Below are positions 5,934 to 14,054 of a DNA stretch of 14,054 bases, piece after piece. The stretch spans positions 1 to 14,054 of the forward strand of contig JAGVGS010000182.1 in NCBI GenBank assembly GCA_020057015.1. Direction: 5' to 3'. Every line of letters starts with the position of its first letter. The first letter of the stretch is position 1. Under the pieces are notes generated by a model. It was given only the letters and a program-made list of their open reading frames with translations. It was not told the DNA's origin and ran no database searches. The position numbers and the translations under genes are program-made. The DNA comes from Candidatus Omnitrophota bacterium. GTDB taxonomy: Bacteria; Omnitrophota; Gorgyraeia; Aquiviventales; Aquiviventaceae.

Positions 5934-6011
5934 CTTTGGGCAAACCTGCCGTAAGGCGGGGACGCAAAGCCACGGGTCCTAGTGACGGGTAGGATAGCCG
6001 GGTTGCTGAAG
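5934..6011 (+). ncRNA. Cyclic di-GMP riboswitch aptamer, GEMM-I class
   Basis: The core matches the GEMM-I consensus: GGGCAAACC (5938-5946); hairpin CCTGCC-GTAA-GGCGGG (5945-5960) with a GNRA tetraloop; invariant GGGACGCAAAGCC (5959-5971); second hairpin TCCTA (5977-5981) with TAGGA (5990-5994); and AGCCGGGTTGC (5996-6006). The outer stem CTTTGG (5934-5939) pairs with CTGAAG (6006-6011), with two wobbles. The base I align with G20 of the Vibrio Vc2 aptamer is G (5938), which favours c-di-GMP over the G20A class that senses cGAMP. The aptamer ends 44 nt before the start of the secreted-protein operon and so should control it. Confidence 0.93.
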
Positions 6012-6036
6012 TAGGCGCTCGGCTCTTTTGTTCCTT
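5996..6036 (+). terminator. Riboswitch expression platform: intrinsic terminator overlapping the aptamer
   Basis: AGCCGGGT (5996-6003) can pair with GCTCGGCT and its neighbour (6017-6024; 8 bp including two G-U pairs, loop about 13 nt), followed by the U-tract CTTTTGTTCCTT (6025-6036). The 5' arm is an essential part of the c-di-GMP aptamer, so ligand binding should prevent terminator formation and allow read-through. This is an ON switch by structure; function is inferred. Confidence 0.6.
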
Positions 6037-6055
6037 AGGAAACCGATGAGGCCAC

Positions 6056-9000
6056 ATGGCGCGAAGTAAGCCACGGCCCCTGTGCACGCGCTCTCGAGCG
6101 ACCGATCCCCGGTCGCTCGTCGTGTTTTGGGGCCGGGTAAGCGCTTTCTTGTTTGTTTTACTCATGCTCACTTCTTCAGTTCATGCCGCTGTCGACTTAA
6201 GCGAGGGCGTGTATGTGGATGATGCGCTGCCGACAGGTGCAAGCGCCCAAGGCACCTGGACTTGGGTGTCAAGTGTGACCGGCCCGGTCGCCGCAAGCGG
6301 CTCCTACAGCCACAAAGGGGTCGGAAACCAAGCTGCCTACTCGCAGCACTACTTTGAATTTGCCTCAAGCAATCAACTGATTGGGTATGGAGACACGCTA
6401 ACCACCTACGTCTATATCCCCTCTGGCCTGGCACCGTACATGATCATGCTCCAGTGGAAATCCGCAGGCAGCTGGGAGCACCGGGCCTACTGGTCTGCGA
6501 CTAGCGTAATGGGCAATGTGTTTCCCTATGGAACCCTTAATACGGCCTCCAAACGCCGGATAGGTGGCATTCCTTCAACGCGTGGGGCGTGGGTCAAATT
6601 GGAAGTTCCCGCCTCGAGCGTAGGGCTAGAAGGCCAGGTTATCGATGGAATGGCCTATACGCAACTTGGCGGCACTCTCTATTGGGATCGCTCAGGAGTG
6701 CGCGCAGCAGCACGCGGCGAACAGGCGAATTTCGTCTCACAAAGTGTGGGTGCTACCACGATCTCAGCCGGAACTCAGCGCACAGTCACCGTCACCATGC
6801 GCAACACGGGCAGCACTACATGGACCACGGCGGCGGGCTATAAGCTCGGCTCTCAGAATCCGCAGGATAATACTGCTTGGGGATTCAGCCGTGTTGCCTT
6901 GCCGAAGACAATCGGTCCGGGGCTTTTATCGACCTTTAACTTCACCATCCGCGCTCCCACTACACCGGGCACCTACAACTTCCAGTGGAAGATGGTGCGC
7001 GAGCTGGTCGCTTGGCTCGGGTATCAGTCGACCAATGTCCCCATTACCGTGCCCGTGGTCCTACCAGCCCAACCGGGCAGCCTCAGCCCCGCAAGCGGGG
7101 CGAGCGTCCCCTCAACGCAGACGAGTGTGCGGCTTAGTTGGGGTGCGGTTGGCGTGGCGACGAGCTATGCGATAAGGGCAACGGAGCGCAATACAGCGAC
7201 CGGCCAGGAGACCACCAACCGTGTGACGGGCAACACCTGCAGTGTGCATTATCTCTGCCGGGATCCCCTACCGGTATCGCCGACTTATGTGGATCTCCCT
7301 GTGCGTCCTGGCCACAGCTATGTCTGGTGGGTGCATGCCATCAACATCGCGGGGTGGAGCGGGTATACGTATACGCCCTTCACCGTGCAGGCGGTGCCGC
7401 CAAAAGTGTGGATCCAGGGCGTGAAGCTTAATCAACGCGGTGCGGTCTTCAACGACGCCAACGCGATCATTGACCCGTTGGGTGCGACCTCCACCTGCGG
7501 CGCCTCGACCGCCAGCCAGAGCGCTTCTGCCACTGCCTGTGGCTCGAGCATCAATCCCTACTACGCATCCACGGAGATCGTCAACAACATGGCGACCATC
7601 ACCTCGCGTATTCCCGCGAGCGCCCGAAATTCGCTGGTCGCCGCGTCGGTCTGTAATGAGAACGGGAACTACGATTGCACCAATCATCCTGTTTCAAGCT
7701 ATTGCCGGGCAACGGTCGTGGGCTCTTACGCGACGCTGAACTTGCCGATGGGTACTCGCAAGCCCGGGTACATCGATGTCTGGTGGAAGTACCTGCCGCA
7801 AGGCACCGAGGGGCTGCCGCGGTGCGATGAGGAAGGTGCGCCTCGTCTCACCACGGCCGCCAGCTTTCTCTCCACCGTCCGAGGGGATGTGGATGGCGAC
7901 GGGTTTGTCACCATAACGGATGGGGTGAATGCGCTCCGATGCGCGGCGGGGGTGTCCATTCCGTACGCGTGTCTACCCAACGCGGACTGCGATCGCGACG
8001 GGCAGGTGACGACGACAGACGGCGTGCATATCCTCCGGATGGCCGCAGAGCTCAGCAGTAGCTGTAGTGGCACCACACCGCCAGCAACGAACTACCAGAT
8101 CGGGGGAGGCTATCGGCTGAGAACAGATGTTTCGCCGCCCCAATGCACCATGGGAAATACTCTGACCAACGGATGCACGTGTCCAGAGGGGTATTCAGCC
8201 ATGCCTCTCGGAAGCGCCCGAGGCGATGGTTTTGTAATGCCGCACAAAGGTGATTACAAAGACATGCTGCGCGAGTCGATTGAGCTACTGACGATAACCA
8301 CCCCGATCGGCGCGGCGTGGTGGATGGGCAAGCGGATCGCGACAGACTTCCACCTCTTCGGGATGGGGCTGGATGGCAGTCCAGGGAGTCCTGGGACGAT
8401 CTACATGTGCACCAAGCCGGCTACGACGTCGCAAGGGTTTCAGGGTGGATTCTCCGTGCGGGCGGATGGTCCTGGAGGCACCCAGGTCAATCCACTGACG
8501 GGCGGCTACTCCTGCCCGCCAGGCATGAAGCAGGATGAGGTCGGCCACGTGCTAGGTCCTGGACCCAGCCCGAATTATCTCTATGCCTGCCGGAATACGT
8601 CCGCCGGCCTAGCGGGTGCTGACCAAAGCACGTACGGCGGGATGTACCATCAAAACGCGAACGGCCAATGCATTCGAGGCAATGTCATTGGTGATACCTC
8701 GCTAGAGACTTCGCTGATCCTGTATATCGACAGGACCGACGATCCCAACGGTCCGGGCGATCCTCACGTCGTGTCGCTCAGAGATGCGACAGGCGAATAT
8801 TGCTCTTGTCAGGCAGGCTACACACCGACGCCCATTGCGAATGTCAGCGATTGGAATGGGTCCTCGGGTGTGATATGGCTTTGCTCCAGCCCACCGCTGG
8901 TGTTGCCGCCGGCGGCATCCGACCCCAACGCAGGGATCATCCGGGGGCGGGTCATCAATAGTCTCACCGGAGAGGGCATTGAGGCGAAGGTGCTCCTGAG

Positions 9001-9271
9001 CCGAGGACGTGGATTTCAGACAACGAAGCAGACGACTAATTACAGCTTTGAATTCAGTCACCTGGAGCGCGCCCTGTACTATCTCTACCCTATCTTTCCC
9101 CCCGGCTATGAGCGAGTGCGCTGGAGCATCTGCTACGGCGGCGACACGACATGTCATAGCCATCCAGACGTCGCGCTCTACGAACCGATGAGGCCGTATC
9201 CTGAGCAGTACATGCCGGTGTACTCCGGGAACGTGATCGACTTTCTGATTCGATTCAAACCGATTGATTGA
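6056..9271 (+). CDS. Large secreted multidomain protein: jelly-roll-like, NBR1-type Ig, FN3, dockerin, Cys-rich repeats
   Basis: A 1071-residue protein, exported via an N-terminal signal with a long basic n-region and core VSAFLFVLLMLTSSVHA (cleavage near residue 44). In order: a beta-sandwich domain (about 45-220; VYVDDALPTGA ... LYWDRSGV) of a type often attached to bacterial surface proteins; an NBR1/FW-type Ig domain (about 222-334; VTMRNTGSTTWT, GTYNFQWKM); an FN3 domain (about 338-446); a serine- and cysteine-containing region; a dockerin-like pair of calcium loops, DVDGDGFVTITD (611-622) and DCDRDGQVTTTD (644-655); three C-P-x-G-like cysteine units (about 707-785, 820-845, 916-943); and a carboxypeptidase-regulatory-like beta domain (about 960-1035). 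There is no enzyme motif. The start ATG follows GAGG (6048-6051). It lies behind the c-di-GMP riboswitch, so a role in adhesion or matrix is likely. The lack of any cohesin nearby is notable. Confidence 0.88.
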   Translation: MARSKPRPLCTRSRATDPRSLVVFWGRVSAFLFVLLMLTSSVHAAVDLSEGVYVDDALPTGASAQGTWTWVSSVTGPVAASGSYSHKGVGNQAAYSQHYFEFASSNQLIGYGDTLTTYVYIPSGLAPYMIMLQWKSAGSWEHRAYWSATSVMGNVFPYGTLNTASKRRIGGIPSTRGAWVKLEVPASSVGLEGQVIDGMAYTQLGGTLYWDRSGVRAAARGEQANFVSQSVGATTISAGTQRTVTVTMRNTGSTTWTTAAGYKLGSQNPQDNTAWGFSRVALPKTIGPGLLSTFNFTIRAPTTPGTYNFQWKMVRELVAWLGYQSTNVPITVPVVLPAQPGSLSPASGASVPSTQTSVRLSWGAVGVATSYAIRATERNTATGQETTNRVTGNTCSVHYLCRDPLPVSPTYVDLPVRPGHSYVWWVHAINIAGWSGYTYTPFTVQAVPPKVWIQGVKLNQRGAVFNDANAIIDPLGATSTCGASTASQSASATACGSSINPYYASTEIVNNMATITSRIPASARNSLVAASVCNENGNYDCTNHPVSSYCRATVVGSYATLNLPMGTRKPGYIDVWWKYLPQGTEGLPRCDEEGAPRLTTAASFLSTVRGDVDGDGFVTITDGVNALRCAAGVSIPYACLPNADCDRDGQVTTTDGVHILRMAAELSSSCSGTTPPATNYQIGGGYRLRTDVSPPQCTMGNTLTNGCTCPEGYSAMPLGSARGDGFVMPHKGDYKDMLRESIELLTITTPIGAAWWMGKRIATDFHLFGMGLDGSPGSPGTIYMCTKPATTSQGFQGGFSVRADGPGGTQVNPLTGGYSCPPGMKQDEVGHVLGPGPSPNYLYACRNTSAGLAGADQSTYGGMYHQNANGQCIRGNVIGDTSLETSLILYIDRTDDPNGPGDPHVVSLRDATGEYCSCQAGYTPTPIANVSDWNGSSGVIWLCSSPPLVLPPAASDPNAGIIRGRVINSLTGEGIEAKVLLSRGRGFQTTKQTTNYSFEFSHLERALYYLYPIFPPGYERVRWSICYGGDTTCHSHPDVALYEPMRPYPEQYMPVYSGNVIDFLIRFKPID

Positions 9272-9801
9272 TGTGCCGGAACGTGCGCGCCAGCCATCGT
9301 GGTCTGCTCTTCGCCGCCGCGCTCCTCGCGGCTTCCCCGCAGATCGCCGTGGCGGAGATAGGATCTGCGGTGACTGCTCCTGCTCTGCAGGAGATCGAAA
9401 CGGCGATTCACGAGCTACGCCAGCCCTTGGACCATGAGCGTCTGAGCCAGATTTTCGCCGGCATGGGCCAGGTACAGGACGACACCGAGCGGGCACGTCT
9501 GCAGCAACTCCTGAGTGCTCAACTCCACGCGCTCGAGCCGGCTCCAACGCCTGCGGTCGACCAGCAGGCCGACATCTCGGGTCCCTACGTACCGTCCGAT
9601 AAGGTCAGGACGGTCACCGAGCTCTACGCACGGATTGACGTGCTGGTGCTCGGGCCGGAATCCACCGTGGAAGACCTCCGAGCCCGAGATGCCATTGTCT
9701 CCGCGATCGCCGGAATCGTTGATCCGCTGAGCCGCAGCGCGCTGCTGCGGCACCTTGAAGCGCACGAAGCCCGCGCGAGCGAGCTAGCGCCTTGGAGGTA
9801 A
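9271..9801 (+). CDS. Small exported helical protein of unknown function
   Basis: A 176-residue protein with a signal peptide (residues 1-29, core LLFAAALLAASPQIAVA, then EI). The mature part is predicted mainly helical, acidic and glutamine-rich (LQEIETAIHELRQPL, ARLQQLLSAQLHAL), with a proline-rich linker and a second helical half (about 115-175). I recognise no family, cysteine or catalytic motif. The ATG overlaps the TGA of the large upstream gene by one base (TGATG), and a TTG three bases earlier (9268) could also serve. The close coupling makes it part of the riboswitch-controlled operon; it may be a periplasmic partner or chaperone of the secreted proteins, which is only inferred. Confidence 0.8.
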   Translation: MCRNVRASHRGLLFAAALLAASPQIAVAEIGSAVTAPALQEIETAIHELRQPLDHERLSQIFAGMGQVQDDTERARLQQLLSAQLHALEPAPTPAVDQQADISGPYVPSDKVRTVTELYARIDVLVLGPESTVEDLRARDAIVSAIAGIVDPLSRSALLRHLEAHEARASELAPWR

Positions 9802-9805
9802 TCGA

Positions 9806-11092
9806 ATGCTCAGACAAGCGGTAGAGCCTTGGACGGCATTATGGGTGGTGACTTTAGCTTTCGCTCCGCTGGCGGCGGCAGACTCGCTGTGCGACCCCAG
9901 CCTGGGGCCGACCGAGAATCAATGGGGCATGCGCTGGGGCCGCTGGACCAGCGCGGTCACCGAACCGCCTTTTCATGTCGGCTGCCCGCCCAACGGCCAA
10001 TCCGCGATTCTCACCACCAGTGCGACGAATAACGGTGCCATCCTTGAACGGCTGGTGCGAGCACCCGGAGGGCCGCTGCGCCGCTCCGACATTAGCTTCC
10101 TCGTCCCATCGCTTGCGCAGTGGAGCCATCTGGCGTCCTTTCCTGTCTATGACCCAGCCACGCTTGGCCGCATCGGCGCGGATGTCTTTCATGACCCGGC
10201 AGGGGTGGACCCGGACCGCCTCGTCATTCAGTTCGACGGCGGATCAGGACCGGGATGCGGGCAGACGAATCTGTATAGCTGGGTGCCGATTCCGGGCAAT
10301 CTGCAACCCAATCACTGGTACCGGGTTAGCGCCCAGACGTCGCAGCGCGCCGATGGGGGGTTGAATGTGCTGGGCGTGCTGCAGGATCTTGAACTAGAAG
10401 ACCGGCCTATTCTTGTGGGGACGGCCTTTGAGGCGCCGGCCAGCTGTACGCCGGCGTGGTACGCGACTGAAGCCCGCTGGGGCATCGGGCATCTGAGCAT
10501 GGTGCCGACGATGGACCTCTTCGTGGATGATTTTGTCGGCTCGCCAAGCCCGGTGTCTATGGCCTTCCAGGAGGCGGGCGGGGAAGTCGTCATCGAAGCC
10601 GAGCATGCTGACGCAGCCAAGATCCGCAATGGGAAAAGCTGGGACCTGAAGCTCTCGCAGACGGGTTTCTCGGGCAACAGCTATGCCGAGGTGCTGCCCA
10701 ATACAGGAACGGCGCAGACCACCGGCTACGTCGCTGCCAGCCCGGAGCTGAGCTATCGCGTCAAATTCTCAACCTCTGGGACGTATTACGTATGGATCCG
10801 CGGCACGGCCCCGACTGCCGCGGACGATACGGTGCACGTGGGACTCGACGGCAACGCGGTGAGCACTGCGGATAAGATCACGGGCTTTCCCGCCGCGTGG
10901 ACCTGGAGCCGCGCGACCCAGGACGGCGCCAGCGCCTATGCGCGGATCACGGTCCCCAGCGCCGGCATTCATACGATCCATCTCTGGATGCATGAGGACG
11001 GCATGCGGGTCGATAAGATCCTGCTGCGCAAGAGCAGCTCCTCTACGCCGCCGACCGGAGCCGGGCCGGCCGAAAGCCCTCGCGTCCCCTAA
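9806..11092 (+). CDS. Secreted protein with lectin-like N-terminal and CBM-like C-terminal domains
   Basis: A 428-residue protein with a signal peptide ending near residue 25 (WVVTLAFAPLAAADS). Residues about 27-248 look like a concanavalin/LamG-type jelly roll, with cysteine pairs and the closing strand MDLFVDDFVGSP. Residues about 260-405 resemble the beta-sandwich carbohydrate-binding domain found at the C-terminus of GH115 enzymes and in CBM-like modules (VVIEAEHADA ... YYVWIRGTAP ... GIHTIHLWMHEDGMRVDKILL). There is no catalytic domain. A Ser/Thr/Pro-rich tail ends the protein. A strong GGAGGT (9794-9799) sits 6 nt before ATG, 4 nt after the previous stop. It is the last gene of the c-di-GMP-controlled set, and binding of extracellular polysaccharide is the likely role. 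Confidence 0.85.
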   Translation: MLRQAVEPWTALWVVTLAFAPLAAADSLCDPSLGPTENQWGMRWGRWTSAVTEPPFHVGCPPNGQSAILTTSATNNGAILERLVRAPGGPLRRSDISFLVPSLAQWSHLASFPVYDPATLGRIGADVFHDPAGVDPDRLVIQFDGGSGPGCGQTNLYSWVPIPGNLQPNHWYRVSAQTSQRADGGLNVLGVLQDLELEDRPILVGTAFEAPASCTPAWYATEARWGIGHLSMVPTMDLFVDDFVGSPSPVSMAFQEAGGEVVIEAEHADAAKIRNGKSWDLKLSQTGFSGNSYAEVLPNTGTAQTTGYVAASPELSYRVKFSTSGTYYVWIRGTAPTAADDTVHVGLDGNAVSTADKITGFPAAWTWSRATQDGASAYARITVPSAGIHTIHLWMHEDGMRVDKILLRKSSSSTPPTGAGPAESPRVP

Positions 11093-11099
11093 GGCCACG

Positions 11100-11146
11100 G
11101 CCTGCACTCAGGAGGTGAGTCTCCTGGCTGCAGGCTGTTCGTTATT
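11100..11146 (+). terminator. Strong hairpin after the secreted-protein operon
   Basis: GCCTGCA (11100-11106) pairs with TGCAGGC (11129-11135) and TCAGGAG (11108-11114) with CTCCTGG (11121-11127), separated by a single C-C mismatch; the loop is GTGAGT. A moderately T-rich run (TGTTCGTTATTT) follows. It sits 8 nt after the stop codon and before the next promoter, so it probably ends the operon transcript. Confidence 0.65.
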
Positions 11147-11150
11147 TCTG

Positions 11151-11183
11151 ATACTTGACAACAAAGTCGTATTAAACGATACT
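11151..11183 (+). promoter_or_regulatory. Promoter of the suf operon with Rrf2-type operator-like dyads
   Basis: A consensus -35 TTGACA (11155-11160) and -10 GATACT (11178-11183) are 17 nt apart. ATAC (11151) ... GTAT (11169-11172) ... ATAC (11179-11182) alternate, and ATACTTGAC faces GTCGTAT, reminiscent of half-sites bound by IscR-like Rrf2 regulators but two bases shorter on the right. Because the dyads overlap both promoter boxes, repression by the downstream regulator is likely (autoregulation, inferred). Confidence 0.65.
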
Positions 11184-11194
11184 TTAAGGGTCTG

Positions 11195-11650
11195 ATGAAA
11201 ATCACCTCCCAGGAAGAATATGGCCTTCGGTGCCTGCTCCAGCTGGCTCGCTCTGCGCAGGACCAGATCGTCCAGGTGAAGGAGATCGCTGGCAAGGAGG
11301 GCCTCTCCAGCGCCTATGTGGAGAAGCTGCTGCGCCTGCTCGCCAAATCCGGCCTGGTGCATAGCGTGCGGGGCGTCAAGGGCGGCTATGTGCTCAACCG
11401 GCCGCCGTCCTCGGTCACCCTCGGGGAAGTCATCCGGGCGCTGGGCACGGTGCAGACGACCAGCAAGATTTGCGGCCAGTTCACCGGCCAGGAGCTGACG
11501 TGCGTGCATTTTAGTGATTGCGGCATCCGCTCGGTCTGGTCGGGGTTGACGCAGTATATCCAGAACTTCATGGACCACACCACGCTGGATAGCCTGCTGG
11601 GCAAGGAGTTCGTGGTGTCCGAGCGGCTCACCAAGCGGTTCTTGCCCTGA
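11195..11650 (+). CDS. Rrf2/IscR-family Fe-S responsive transcriptional regulator
   Basis: A 151-residue protein beginning MKITSQEEYGLRCLLQLA, the typical Rrf2 start. The winged helix-turn-helix spans about 1-80 (VKEIAGKEGLSSAYVEKLL recognition region; VRGVKGGYVLNRP wing). Three cysteines, Cys93, Cys103 and Cys109, sit where IscR binds its [2Fe-2S] cluster (Cys92/98/104), with the first gap widened to nine residues. No His occupies the IscR His107 position (Arg112 instead), though His105 is nearby. It likely senses iron-sulfur status and controls the suf genes that follow. The Shine-Dalgarno sequence is short (AAGGG, 11186-11190). It lies 27 nt upstream of sufC in one transcription unit. Confidence 0.92.
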   Translation: MKITSQEEYGLRCLLQLARSAQDQIVQVKEIAGKEGLSSAYVEKLLRLLAKSGLVHSVRGVKGGYVLNRPPSSVTLGEVIRALGTVQTTSKICGQFTGQELTCVHFSDCGIRSVWSGLTQYIQNFMDHTTLDSLLGKEFVVSERLTKRFLP

Positions 11651-11677
11651 CATGCAGCCAACGCTTACGAGGAAGAG

Positions 11678-12457
<780 letters not shown>

Positions 12458-12467
12458 GGAGTCCCGC

Positions 12468-13886
12468 ATGTCCGTGACAAAGCCGCAGATCAACATCAAC
12501 GACGACTACGAGAAGCTCTACGGCTTCCATGTGGCGGAGCGCGCGGTCTTCAAGGCCCAGCCCGGGCTCGACGAGGCGCAGGTCAAGCAGATCTCAGGCA
12601 TGAAAAGCGAGCCGGCCTGGATGCTCGCCCAGCGTCTGCGCGCCTACAAGCACTACCTCGCCAAGCCCATGCCGATCTGGGCCAACATGGACCTGCTGGG
12701 CCAGATCAAATTCGACAGCATCTTCTATTACCTGAAGCCGACGCAGAAATCCGCCGACACGTGGGCCGAAGTGCCCAGCGAGATCAAGGAGACGTTCGAT
12801 CGGCTGGGCATACCCGAAGCCGAGCGCAAATTCCTCGCCGGGGTCAGCGCCCAGTTCGAAAGCGAGTCGGTCTACCATTCCATGAGCGAGACGCTGCAAA
12901 AGCAGGGGGTCATTTTCCTCGACATGGACACCGGCTTGAAAGAGCAGCCTGAGATCGTGAAGCGCTACTTCGGCACGGTGATCCCGGCGGCGGATAACAA
13001 GTTTGCCGCGCTGAATTCCGCGGTGTGGAGCGGCGGGTCGTTCATTTACGTGCCCAAGGGGGTCAAGGTGGCCCTGCCGCTGCAGGCCTATTTCCGGATC
13101 AACGCCAAGAACATGGGACAGTTTGAGCGCACCCTGATCATTGCCGATGAGGGCTCCGAGGTCACCTATATAGAAGGCTGTACCGCGCCGTCCTACTCCT
13201 CGGATTCGCTGCACTCGGCGGTGGTGGAGCTGATCGCCCTACCGCACGCGCGCATCCGCTACGTCACCATCCAGAACTGGTCGAAGAACGTGTACAACCT
13301 CGTGACCAAGCGCGCGGTGGCCTATGAGGGGGCGACGGTCGAGTGGCTCGACGGCAACCTGGGCTCCAAGCTTACGATGAAGTATCCCGGCGTGTACCTG
13401 ATGGGTCGAGGCGCGCGCGGCGAGGTGCTCTCGGTGGCGTTTGCCAACGACGGCCAGCACCAAGATGCCGGGGCGAAGATGGTGCACGTGGCCCCGGATA
13501 CGTCTTCCGTGATCACGTCGAAGTCGATTTCCAAGGGCACCGGCCGCACCACCTACCGGGGGCTGATCAAGGTGCATGCCGGGGCCACGAACTCGAAGTC
13601 GACGGTGCGCTGCGACGCGCTGCTCTTAAACCGCGAGTCGCGCTCCGACACATACCCGACGATGGAAATCGATGAGCAGCGGGTGCAGATCGGCCATGAG
13701 GCCACAGTCTCCAAGATCGGCGATGAGCAGCTCTTTTACGCGATGACGCGGGGGCTCAGCGAGCAGGAAGCCATGAGCATGATCGTGAATGGCTTCATCG
13801 AGCCCTTCGTGAAGCAGCTGCCCCTGGAGTACGCCGTCGAGCTCAACCGCCTGGTGCAGCTGGAGATGGAAGGCTCCGTTGGGTAA
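12468..13886 (+). CDS. sufB: SufB, Fe-S cluster scaffold protein
   Basis: A 472-residue SufB, the main scaffold subunit of SufBC2D. The start MSVTKPQININDDYEKLYGF is chosen because AAGGAG (12456-12461) lies 6 nt upstream; the frame is open further back to 12357, but that part overlaps sufC and has no homology feel. Typical segments include FESESVYHSM, SGGSFIYVPKGVKV, YIEGCTAPSYSSDSLHSAVVEL, the glycine-rich beta-helix core, CDALLLNRESRSDTYPTMEI and the C-terminal helix region GLSEQEAMSMIVNGFIEPF. The cysteine of EGCTAP and that of RCDALL correspond to conserved SufB cysteines. The protein is complete. Confidence 0.97.
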   Translation: MSVTKPQININDDYEKLYGFHVAERAVFKAQPGLDEAQVKQISGMKSEPAWMLAQRLRAYKHYLAKPMPIWANMDLLGQIKFDSIFYYLKPTQKSADTWAEVPSEIKETFDRLGIPEAERKFLAGVSAQFESESVYHSMSETLQKQGVIFLDMDTGLKEQPEIVKRYFGTVIPAADNKFAALNSAVWSGGSFIYVPKGVKVALPLQAYFRINAKNMGQFERTLIIADEGSEVTYIEGCTAPSYSSDSLHSAVVELIALPHARIRYVTIQNWSKNVYNLVTKRAVAYEGATVEWLDGNLGSKLTMKYPGVYLMGRGARGEVLSVAFANDGQHQDAGAKMVHVAPDTSSVITSKSISKGTGRTTYRGLIKVHAGATNSKSTVRCDALLLNRESRSDTYPTMEIDEQRVQIGHEATVSKIGDEQLFYAMTRGLSEQEAMSMIVNGFIEPFVKQLPLEYAVELNRLVQLEMEGSVG

Positions 13887-13895
13887 GAGGCGCCG

Positions 13896-14054
13896 ATGCC
13901 GCAGCCGTTTAGCGCAACGACAATCGACCAATGGGCCCAGCACCTGCAAGAGCCCGCCTGGCTGACCACGCTGCGTCGGGAGCAGTGGGCGAAGCACCAA
14001 GCCCTCGCCTGGCCGCATCCGAGCGATGACATCTGGCGCCGCACTGACGCGACG
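13896..14054 (+). CDS. sufD: SufD, N-terminal fragment (3' cut by window)
   Basis: An ATG 9 nt after sufB, preceded by AGAGG, opens a frame that runs off the window end (53 codons). EPAWLTTLRREQWAKHQAL followed by DDIWRRTDAT matches the usual SufD start (ExxWL...R...A...PxxxxExWRxTD). SufD is the partner of SufB in the cluster-assembly scaffold. The position directly after sufB supports this. Only the N-terminus is available. Confidence 0.88.
   Translation, partial: MPQPFSATTIDQWAQHLQEPAWLTTLRREQWAKHQALAWPHPSDDIWRRTDAT

Noticed and set aside
5996..6011. cGAMP-type (GEMM-Ib) assignment of the riboswitch
   Set aside because: The aligned specificity base (5938) is G, not A, so c-di-GMP is the better call.
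8702..9547. 281-codon minus-strand open frame
   Set aside because: It is antisense to the secreted multidomain gene and the following exported protein, both of which have signal peptides and domain matches; its composition is Arg/Ala/His-rich with no recognisable motif.

Overview
The window is a mostly GC-rich stretch from what looks like an uncultured diderm bacterium. Evidence for this is PilM/PilN/PilO-like inner-membrane proteins, several secreted multidomain proteins with signal peptides, a cyclic-di-GMP riboswitch and a SUF iron-sulfur cluster operon. The overall flavour resembles the Omnitrophota/PVC-type environmental lineages, but that is a guess from gene style and not from a marker gene. 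All convincing genes lie on the + strand.

Layout. (1) 1-675: the C-terminal part of a coiled-coil protein that opens in a 42-nt/14-residue tandem repeat array. (2) 681-1964: two tandem copies of a dyad-symmetric repeat, then a visibly more AT-rich stand-alone Fic AMPylase gene with its own promoter and two operator-like dyads, probably acquired horizontally. (3) 2134-5735: a tight operon encoding an exported membrane-anchored coiled-coil protein, a two-helix protein that aligns with ATP synthase subunit c but has alanine where the ion-binding carboxylate should be, a fused PilM-PilN-like protein, a PilO-like protein and a KptA/Tpt1 RNA 2'-phosphotransferase. The operon ends in a deletion scar of an FAD-dependent oxidoreductase (about 5732-5850), with start and end retained but out of frame. 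(4) 5934-6036: a GEMM-I c-di-GMP riboswitch whose 3' half overlaps an intrinsic terminator, consistent with an ON switch. It precedes three closely packed genes for secreted proteins (6056-11092), two of them large with adhesin or carbohydrate-binding type domains (jelly-roll-like, NBR1-type Ig, FN3, dockerin, CBM-like). A strong hairpin follows. (5) 11151-14054: an Rrf2/IscR-type regulator with its own promoter and operator-like dyads, followed by sufC, sufB and the start of sufD.

Functional reading. Two envelope or surface modules lie side by side: a pilus/secretion-like inner-membrane assembly platform, and a c-di-GMP-induced set of secreted, probably matrix- or polysaccharide-binding proteins. 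The SUF operon is ordinary housekeeping. The most unusual element is the carboxylate-less c-subunit-like protein inside the PilMNO-like operon. It suggests an ATP-synthase c-type helical hairpin reused as a structural membrane component of an undescribed envelope complex. That last step is inference.
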